Of a DNA stretch of 14,901 nucleotides, positions 8,182 to 14,901 are shown in pieces. Where the stretch lies: positions 1-14,901 of the forward strand of contig JBAMDO010000478.1 of assembly GCA_037074765.1 (NCBI GenBank). The letters are read 5' to 3'. Origin of the DNA: Mansonella perstans (lineage: Eukaryota; Nematoda; Chromadorea; Rhabditida; Onchocercidae). The notes under the pieces are model-generated. The model saw only the letters and a program-made list of their open reading frames with translations. It searched no databases and was not told where the DNA came from. Numbering within the stretch: the first letter of the stretch is position 1; each line of letters opens with the position of its first letter. The position numbers were made by a program, and so were the translations under genes.

Positions 8182-8541
8182 TTGCAGTGATGAAAATTAT
8201 CACTAATATTTGTTTTTACTCCAAAACTGCCTCATTCATTTAAATGTAGTTCTATTTTCATTTAAATATGGAAAATGAACCGTTAATTTTTCCTCTTTTC
8301 CTATTTCCCGGTATAATTTTTATTTTATTTTGTATAACCAACTCCACTCCTGTATTTTGCAAACTTTTATATCCAAACTTTACCAAATGTTCCAATTACT
8401 GTTCTCATTCTTTTTAATATTTCCTAAATATTATTTTTGAATGTTTAAGTTTTATGATGTGCAACATATTTTTGAGAAAAATATTTTTTACTTACTCTTT
8501 TGAAATCTACAAATGAAAATGACGCGACCATTGTGATTGCA
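8182..8541 (+). repeat. Large inverted repeat, left arm (about 360 bp)
   Basis: This arm is the near-exact reverse complement of 9017-9385. It starts TTGCAGTGATGAAAATTATC and ends ACCATTGTGATTGCA. The arms differ by single bases, a T-run length and one small block: GAACCG here against a longer TTTCCTCTTTTC insertion in the right arm. High identity means a recent origin or continued correction between the arms. The outer end itself contains a small palindrome (GTGAT..ATCAC). No target-site duplication is evident outside the arms. Confidence 0.92.
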
Positions 8542-8548
8542 CGGTTGC

Positions 8549-8599
8549 ATTGTACGGACATTACTTCTGAAATTCTTTTGCTTGGGAATTGTCCTTCCA
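8549..8599 (+). repeat. Inner inverted repeat, left copy (broken)
   Basis: ATTGTACGGACATT (8549-8562) and GCTTGGGAATTGTCCTTCCA (8580-8599) are inverted copies of 8787-8800 and 8762-8781. The left copy has about 17 extra bases between the two blocks and has lost the roughly 200 bp that separate this block from the right arm. The two halves therefore form one longer, partly deleted palindrome. Confidence 0.75.
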
Positions 8600-8684
8600 T
8601 GTAATGTATTACGCTATTAAATCACGTTCCCTTTATAAAGGCTTTCGCTTTCCGATGAGTTTCAGTTTTTTTTTCCTCTCTTAC

Positions 8685-8929
8685 CTCTTCTTTAAATTAG
8701 CAATCATTTTCTGATTTATATTTAGTTTAAGATAGACTCCACTTCGTACACTTGATACTTCTGGAAGGGCAATTCCCAAGCCAAGGAATGTCCGTACAAT
8801 GGAAGAAAGTATAAGCGACTCATCACTTGAGGCGTACAAAGAAGCATCCTTTGTGTGATGAATTTTTAATCTGGAAATATCCTTGGTCTGAGAAGTGTGA
8901 CTAGCTATTCGAATTAAAACAATGTTCAT
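8685..8929 (-). CDS. Unidentified exon-like ORF inside the inverted-repeat centre
   Basis: On the minus strand an open frame starts at an ATG (8927-8929), just after an in-frame TAA four codons upstream. It reads about 81 codons, including KDASLYASSDESLILSSIVR and TFLGLGIALPEVSSVRSGVY, and reaches AAGAAGAG followed by GTAAGAG, a good 5' splice donor, at 8684. The composition is protein-like and less AT-rich than the neighbourhood. No domain is recognised, no signal peptide is evident, and no partner exon is found. Part of it (SSIVRTFLGLGIALP region) is the block duplicated in inverse at 8549-8599. It could be a captured host exon inside a foldback element, a first exon of a small gene, or chance. 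Confidence 0.35.
8762..8800 (-). repeat. Inner inverted repeat, right copy
   Basis: TGGAAGGGCAATTCCCAAGC (8762-8781) and AATGTCCGTACAAT (8787-8800) are the reverse complement of two blocks at 8580-8599 and 8549-8562. This copy lies within the minus-strand exon-like ORF and is the uninterrupted version. Confidence 0.75.
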
Positions 8930-9016
8930 ACCACCAATTTATGCTTACGAAACATTTCGATTATTTTTATGCTAGAAATTATTTCAAGTTTTGTGATGCT
9001 AAGGTTGTGCAAATGA

Positions 9017-9385
9017 TGCAACCACAATGGTCGCGTCATTTTCATTTGTAGATTTCAAAAGAGTAAGTAAAAAATATTTTTCTCAAAAATATGTTGCACA
9101 TCATAAAACTTAAACATTCAAAAATAATATTTAGGAAATATTAAAAAGAATGAGAACAGTAATTGGAACATTTGGTAAAGTTTGGATATAAAAGTTTGCA
9201 AAATACAGGAGTGGAGTTGGTTATACAAAATAAAAATAAAAATTATACCGGGAAATAGGAAAAGAGGAAAAATTAACGAAAAGAGGAAACATTTTCCATA
9301 TTTAAATGAAAATAGAACTACATTTAAATGAATGAGGCAGTTTTGGAGTAAAAACAAATATTAGTGATAATTTTGATCACTGCAA
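9017..9385 (-). repeat. Large inverted repeat, right arm (about 370 bp)
   Basis: Reverse complement of 8182-8541. It runs from TGCAACCACAATGGTCGCGT to GTGATAATTTTGATCACTGC. Its outer end (9385) lies less than 10 bp from the start of the truncated unit fragment at 9394, so the palindrome sits at the left boundary of the array's second block. Confidence 0.92.
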
Positions 9386-9393
9386 CATCACAG

Positions 9394-9688
9394 CAAATTT
9401 GCTTCATTTATACTTCAATTTGAATTTTAAAACCTTTTCTGACGTATCCAATAATATCATATGTTCCAACATTTAATAAATTATAACTTTTCAGTACGAG
9501 TTTTTCGATTTTAACTTGCTAATTATAATTTCCATCAAAAAATCATTGGCTATAAAAAAGAAGAAATAACCGGTAATGAAATTTCAGATACTAAACTCTG
9601 TAATGAAATTTGCAGACCTGAAAAACAGTGGATGAATCAATGAGATTTGTGTTCGTAAGCTGGAATTTAAAATTTGAATTTTATGAAA
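9394..9688 (+). repeat. Truncated copy of the unit flank (corresponds to 3075-3400)
   Basis: The sequence follows unit 1 from CAAATTTGCTTCATTTATAC to TTTATGAAA, with a 30-bp deletion (the TTTTTGACACAACC.. stretch) and scattered substitutions. At 9689-9694 it switches directly into the left edge of unit 2. The order is therefore rearranged relative to unit 1, where this segment lies inside the unit. Confidence 0.88.
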
Positions 9689-10865
9689 GTTCCTTGAAAT
9701 TTTTGAAAACTTTTTTTTTGGTTTACGAAAAAAAATCTTGTATTTCTTTTATTTTTGCATGCATTGATGATACTCGTGCTGAAAATTTTTTCACTGATCA
9801 ACTACTGCCTTCTCTGAATGAAATATGAATTTTTTTCTTTTTTGTAAAACTTCGTATTTTATCAAATGAAAAAAAAAATTGCAATCTTTCTAGCATACGA
9901 GCAAAAACATATGTGATTTTATTGTTACGAAGTTATTGAATGACGTAAATTATAAATTGCGCAAAAACTTTTGCAATGTACAAAATCTTAGGTAAAATTG
10001 GCTATTTATTAAATCATATAAGAAAAATTTGAGTAAATTTTACAACAGGGGTGTAGAGAACAAAAGCAAACAATATTTGATGTGTAATTGATGAAATTTA
10101 CTTCACCTATCAATCAAAATGCTTTTGTTGAAATTTTGGGAAAGTATCCATTCGAAAAAAATCAGCGATTAATTCATTAATCAGTTTGCTAGAATTTCTG
10201 TCAACCAATTGAATCGTCATGCTTGAGGCATAAGCATGTTGTCTTTTCCGTCTGATATAATTCATTGTGCGAAACTTCTTCAGGACTTACTTGGAATGGG
10301 TTTCCAACGGAAACAGTCAGTAGAAAAATACTAAAGAAGTGCACTTAAGTGCTTGAGAATTTTCAAGATTTTTTTAAATTTTTCAAGAAAAATTTCCTCA
10401 GGTCTTCCTATGTTTTATAAATGAAAAATATTGCAGGAAGCAAATGGATTGCTGCAAGCAATCATCGTACTTTCTGCAAAATTCCGAGCAAAAATAACTT
10501 CTCGTATATGGTAATATACCTCGACCTTTTTCCTCTCAAAGCTTCATAGATGTTCTACCGATATCACATCAGTTATACTATGGAGATCAATTTCATCCCC
10601 TGATGCTTGGATTTGGGTTGTCATATAAATCTGACTTTTCAACAAGACAAATCATCCGCCAGACAGCAAAATTTTCTGTTATCCCTCACTTCAACATCAC
10701 AACAATTTCTTTCGCATATCTAAATTTTGAATCTGACTTTTGATAAAAGCAAGAAAATAGAAATAGGGCAATCCAGGGAATTCAGAATTCTTGATGAACA
10801 ATTAAATTACAAAAAACTATTACTATCGAATTATCAAATCACCTCTGTTTCTCAAAAGCGTAAAA

Positions 10866-10957
10866 CATGTTCTTTTATCTATCTTTCAGATTCCCTATCG
10901 TTCTCACTGATCATGTTCTTTTATCTATCTTTCAGATTCCCTGTCGTTCCCACTGAT
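10866..10957 (+). repeat. 46-bp tandem duplication private to unit 2
   Basis: The stretch beginning CATGTTCTTTTATCTATCTT and ending CACTGAT occurs twice in a row (10866-10911 and 10912-10957) with two differences. Units 1 and 3 have it once. It is a small duplication after the units separated, or a patch exchanged from another copy. Confidence 0.85.
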
Positions 10958-12364
10958 CTTCTATCATTTAATCAAATTTTTCATTCGCTCATTTTTAAGT
11001 CACTGCATTAAATGATCAGAGATAACGTCAATATCCGCCCAATGTTGCATTTTGTTGCATTTATTCCATAAATAATGTTCCTTTGCTCTATAAATTCTGG
11101 TAAGATTCGTAGCAGACATCTCTCTTCCTAATACAAATGAATACCTTTTTTTTGCGGCTCACATTTTTATATCACTGCCAAACAAAAGCTAATTATAATC
11201 AATTTGAGGAATTCCAGAAATTTCTGATGAAAGAATCAAATGATGAACAATTAAATTACAATCAAAACAAATTATAGTCAAATGTTCACTACCATCAAAT
11301 TCCCGATCTCAAAAGCTTAAAACTTGTTCTGCTATCTATCTTTCCGGTTCTTTATTAATTTCTTTTCGTCCATTTTTAAGTCACTGCATAAAATGATCAA
11401 AGATAACGTCAGTATTCGCTCATTGTTGCATTTTGTTGCAATTATTCCATGAAAATGTTCCTTTGTTTTATGAATTCCGGGAAGTCATATCAGGCATCTT
11501 TCTTCCTAACATGAATGGAATACTTCTCTTCCAAATTTGCTTCATTTATACTTTAATTGGAATTTTAAAACCTTTTCTGACGTATCCAATGATATCATAT
11601 GTTTTTGACACAACCAAATCGATGAGATATGTTTCCAACATTTAATAAATTATAACTTTTCGATTTTAATTTGCTAATTATAATTTCCATTAAAAAATCA
11701 TTGGCTATAAAGAAGAAGAAATAACCGGTGATGAAATTTCAAATACTAAACTCTGTTATGAAATTTGCAGACCTGAAAAACAATGGATGAATCAATGAGA
11801 TTTGTGTTCGTAAGCTGGAATTTAAAATTTGGAGTTTATGAAACAGTCCTTTGGTTATATTTTCAAGTCGCAACTTATAAATGAAATCTTTATGAATTTC
11901 GTAGATATGATCAGCAGTTGCCTGATACTGCATTTTGCTGCATTCGTTACATTTATTCTCCAAAGAAATATTCCTTTGTTTTGTGAATTCCCGAACTGAT
12001 GATATCAGATATCCTTCTTTCTAATATAAGTGGAAGATTTCTTGTTTAAAATTCGCGTCATTAAAGTCTAATTTAATTCTAAAACTTTTTCTTACATTAT
12101 AATATTTTCTAATCAATCCATTACTAATCTTCTTAAAACTTTTTACATATCTGATGGTAACCTAATTTTTAGTTGGAATCTTTGTAATCAATTATGGCTT
12201 CAAGGGCCAATTAATGCTTTGCAAATCACGGTTTTCAATTACGATTTCGCAAAAGATTTCAATTTTTTATTGGGGAATAATCTTCTCGAAATTTATAAGT
12301 ATTCCTTTGTCTCTTTTAAGACTTTTGAGACTCTAAAATTTTCAACCATTGCGTAGGCGACAAA

Positions 12365-12370
12365 TTTCAG
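12365..12370 (+). promoter_or_regulatory. TTTCAG acceptor 13 nt before the start of copy 2
   Basis: Same site and spacing as in unit 1: the AG ends at 12370 and the ATG is at 12384. It is intact although the following exon is frameshifted. Confidence 0.5.
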
Positions 12371-12383
12371 GTTTGCGGCATCA

Positions 12384-12792
12384 ATGCATCTTTCACTACT
12401 TTATATCAATTGTTTGCGCTGTCTTCGTGGCCCAAGTAAGTTACCTAATGGATTATTGTTAAGTCGGAAACAGAATGATTGATAACGAAGCAACTCCCTC
12501 AGTGATCTACGTTTTCTGATGTCATTAAAAAACGATCGACACTACAACGATGCAAATTTTATTTCAGGCTTGTATATCACAAATGAAACAGAGTGCGCCA
12601 AACGGGAAGGATGGAAATAAAGGACCAGCGGGACCACCGGGACCTCCTGACCTCGAGGATAACAGACGAGTTGGAAAACAAGGAGCACCAGGGCCAAAAG
12701 GAATAACTGGGCCGTCAGGACCTCAAGGACAGCAAGGAAGCATAGGACCGCCTGGAATACAAGGACCATCAGGAGCATCATCAGGAGGATAA
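12384..12792 (+). pseudogene. Short secreted collagen-like protein, copy 2 (frameshifted as given)
   Basis: Exon 1 is 12384-12435 and exon 2 is 12568-12792, with a 132-bp intron and intact GTAAGT and TTTCAG sites. Against copy 1, exon 1 lacks two bases (a T near 12390 and one near 12404). The signal-peptide frame is lost and translation would stop in exon 2 after about 34 codons. Exon 2 lacks three G bases near 12649, 12659 and 12664; together these keep its own frame but replace three or four Gly-X-Y triplets by DLEDNRR. The substitutions in the rest of exon 2 (for example PGS to SGP, TR to SI) all spare the Gly positions. Either the copy died very recently or the missing bases, most of them in short runs of one base, are sequencing errors. 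With the bases present it would encode a near twin of copy 1. Confidence 0.75.
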
Positions 12793-13104
12793 AAGCTGCG
12801 GTCAACGAAATTTGTCAACGATATCAGCCTTCTCAGTGGTATCTTTTTCTAATATCGATTGTTTTGCTTGCTTCAACGCGACGCAAAAGTGATTTTACTA
12901 TTATGTCATTTTTTCAAAAAAAATCCTAGCTGTGAATCATCAAAGTTGGTCATGAAAATGCTTTTTTTTGTTTCAATTTGAGTATTTTTTGAAATCTTTT
13001 AAATTTTAATCGCCGAAATTTTGCTAGAAATATTGGGCCAAAAAAAAATGAAAGAAATGATATATATCTGTCAAGATTCACTTATTATTATTTTTATATC
13101 CATC

Positions 13105-13110
13105 AATAAA
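13105..13110 (+). terminator. Candidate poly(A) signal AATAAA, copy 2
   Basis: Counterpart of 4662-4667 in unit 1, about 313 nt after the copy 2 stop. Weak evidence on its own in AT-rich DNA. Confidence 0.3.
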
Positions 13111-14803
13111 ATATGGTATCTTCATTGTTTCCAGAAATCTTCCAGAATCTTTTCACAGCGTACTTAACTTGTATTGCACTTGCTTTCAACTATAAAAATG
13201 TATTTCAGATTTAATTGAACCATGAATTTCTTTTTTACAACACAGATGTATTGATCTATTTTTGTTTGTATAATTTCCAAAAAATTTTCGCATCCATATT
13301 CGTACGAAATATTTCTTCACAAATTAAATTAAATTTTGGAAAATATTGTCAAGTTTCATTTTGTACTGTTCAAGCATCAAACTATTTTGCAATGACTTTT
13401 CAGCATATGAATTAATTTAAATAAGGCTGTATTTGAATAAAATATTTTTGCACAAAATCGAAAATTTATTTTTTCCCTCTCAAATGCTTCATTGATGTTC
13501 TACCGATATCACATCAATCATGCTATGGAGATCAATTTCATCCCCTGATGCTTGGATTTGGGTTTTCTCATATGAATCTGACTTTTCAACAAGACAAATC
13601 TTCCACCAGGCAGCAAAATTTCTGTTATCCCTCACTTCAACATCACAACAATTTCTTTCGCATATCTAAATTTTGAATCTGACTTTTGATAAAAGCAAGA
13701 AAATAGAAATAGGGCAATCCAGGGAATTCAGAATTCCTGATGAACAATTAAATTACAAAAAAACCATTACTATCGAATTACCAAATCACCTCTGTTTCTC
13801 AAAAGCGTAAAACATGTTCTTTTATCTATCTTTCAGATTCCCTATCATTCCCACTGATCTTCTATCATTTGATCGAATTTTTCATTCGCTCATTTTTAAG
13901 TCATTGCATTAAATGATCAAAGATAACGTCAATATCCGCCCAATGTTGCATTTTGTTGCATTTATTCCATGAATAATGTTCCTTTGCTCTATAAATTCTG
14001 GTAAGATTCATAGCAGACATATTTCTTCCTAATTCAAATGAATGCCTTTTTTGTGCGGCTCACATTTTTCTATCACTGCCAAACAAAAGCTAATTATAAT
14101 CAATTTGAGGAATTCCAGAAATTTCTGATGAAAGAATCAAATGATGAACAATTAAATTACAATCAAAACAAATTATAGTCAAATGTTCACTACCATCAAA
14201 TTCCCGATCTCAAAAGCTTAAAACTTGTTCTGCTATCTATCTTTCCGGTTCTTTATTAATTTTCTTTTCGTCCATTTTTAAGTCACTGCATAAAATGATC
14301 AAAGATAACGTATCCTATCATTGTTGCATTTTGTTGCATTCGTTGCAGTTATTCCACAAAAAAATGTTCCACTCTTTTATATTCCGGAAAGATCCATATC
14401 AGGCATCTTTCTTTCTAATATAAATGGAAGATTTGTCTTCCAAATTTTCACGTTTACATTTCAATTTGAATTTAAACCTTTTCTGACGAATCTGACGATA
14501 TCATAAATTTCTGTTGGAACCTCCATATTCTAACCAAATTGATTGCGATTTGTTTCTTACATTTCTCAAGTTATAACTTTTCAATATGAGTTCTTCGATT
14601 CTAACTTGCTAATTATAATTTTCATTAAGGAACCAATGGTTATAAAAAATTGAAGCATTCCTGTAAGATTTCTACGAGGAAATGATCTTTTGAAAGTCTT
14701 TTTTTTTCTCTTTTCTTCCGCCTCCAACGAAATGTTAATAAATCGAAAATTCGAAAGTACTAAAGAATATCTGAAAAATTGCAGGTATTTTATATATAAC
14801 AGA

Positions 14804-14809
14804 TTTTAG
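14804..14809 (+). promoter_or_regulatory. TTTTAG acceptor 13 nt before the start of copy 3
   Basis: GATTTTAG ends at 14809 and the ATG is at 14823. The spacing equals that of copies 1 and 2 even though the bases between have changed, which supports use as a trans-splice or 5' UTR acceptor. Confidence 0.5.
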
Positions 14810-14822
14810 ATTGTCAACACCA

Positions 14823-14901
14823 ATGCATTTGTTCAATACCTTTCTATTCGTTATCTGCGCTGCTGTCGTAATTCAAGTAAGTTCTCAAATGGAAGCTCTA
14901 G
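14823..14901 (+). CDS. Short secreted collagen-like protein, copy 3 (exon 1 and start of intron; truncated by window end)
   Basis: Exon 1 is 14823-14876 and is followed by a GTAAGTT donor at 14877. It has exactly 18 codons, like copy 1, and encodes MHLFNTFLFVICAAVVIQ. It keeps the start MHLF, Thr6, Leu8, the Cys-Ala pair at 12-13, Val16 and the final Gln of copy 1. About half the codons differ, and the hydrophobic signal-peptide character is maintained. Length, phase and splice site are all preserved at a divergence where the surrounding flank has many indels, so this exon has probably been under selection. The Gly-X-Y exon is expected roughly 130 bp after the donor, outside the window. Confidence 0.75.
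   Translation, partial: MHLFNTFLFVICAAVVIQVSSQMEAL

Larger units (their letters stand above)
9694..13469 (+). repeat. Tandem repeat unit 2 (about 3.8 kb), carries collagen-like gene copy 2
   Basis: Near-identical to 1331-5024 over its full length and ends at the same AAATTTAT edge. R1, R2 and R3 counterparts are at about 10760-11150, 11205-11710 and 11885-12120. The exon-like relics of unit 1 recur at about 9762-9828 and 10230-10540. Many of the differences around the gene are one-base deletions in this copy. Confidence 0.93.
13469..14901 (+). repeat. Tandem repeat unit 3 (5' part only, continues beyond the window)
   Basis: Starts directly at the end of unit 2 and corresponds to unit 1 from about 2119 onward, so the first roughly 790 bp of the unit are missing. 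R1 (about 13725-14050) and the first part of R2 (from about 14110) are nearly identical to units 1 and 2. From about 14310 the match drops sharply, although the landmarks stay in order (TTGCATTTTGTTGCA, AACCTTTTCTGACG, GCTAATTATAATTTTC). The stretch matching R3 is absent and exon 1 of copy 3 follows after a shorter interval. Confidence 0.85.

Noticed and set aside
9118..9357. 79-codon minus-strand ORF in the right arm of the inverted repeat
   Set aside because: It is Phe/Leu/Ile-rich from T-rich DNA, and the sister arm breaks the frame through its small length differences.
1..14901. CRISPR array, tRNA, rRNA, bacterial operon or plasmid features
   Set aside because: No regularly spaced short repeats, clover-leaf folds or bacterial gene signals were found. 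The window is eukaryotic in splice signals and repeat content.

Overview
The window looks like AT-rich nuclear DNA from a nematode, possibly a clade III or filarial-type parasite. The support is TTTTCAG-type splice acceptors, GTAAGT donors, a short intron, an acceptor 13 nt before the start codon in all three gene copies (as in spliced-leader trans-splicing), and a decayed BEL/Pao retrotransposon. Nothing bacterial is visible. The species assignment is inference.

Layout. Positions 1-899 hold a dead BEL/Pao pol fragment on the minus strand. A strong splice acceptor at about 900-917 then leads into a possible terminal exon (918-1160). From 1331 the window is dominated by a tandem array. Unit 1 (1331-5024) and unit 2 (9694-13469) are nearly identical. 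Unit 3 (about 13469 to the window end) starts part-way into the unit and becomes more divergent after about 14310. Each unit has a long 5' flank built from degenerate internal repeats (R1, R2, R3), followed by a two-exon gene for a tiny secreted collagen-like protein: an 18-codon signal-peptide exon, an intron of about 132 bp, and an exon encoding Gly-X-Y repeats.

Copy 1 is intact (94 aa). Copy 2 carries five one-base deletions against copy 1 and is out of frame as given. Copy 3 shows an intact, diverged signal-peptide exon and leaves the window in its first intron.

The spacer between units 1 and 2 (5025-9393) contains a worn relic of the unit 3' flank (5192-5355), a decayed coding-like patch (about 6752-7140), and a large inverted repeat with arms of about 360 bp (8182-8541 and 9017-9385). 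The inverted repeat encloses an unidentified minus-strand exon-like ORF (8685-8929). A 295-bp fragment of the unit (9394-9688) sits between the inverted repeat and unit 2. The rest is AT-rich sequence with no recognisable gene.

The main point of interest is the tandemly duplicated family of short secreted collagen-like proteins. These are much smaller than cuticle collagens and reduce to a signal peptide, one predicted mature cysteine and 20 triplets. The long flanks are being homogenised between units.
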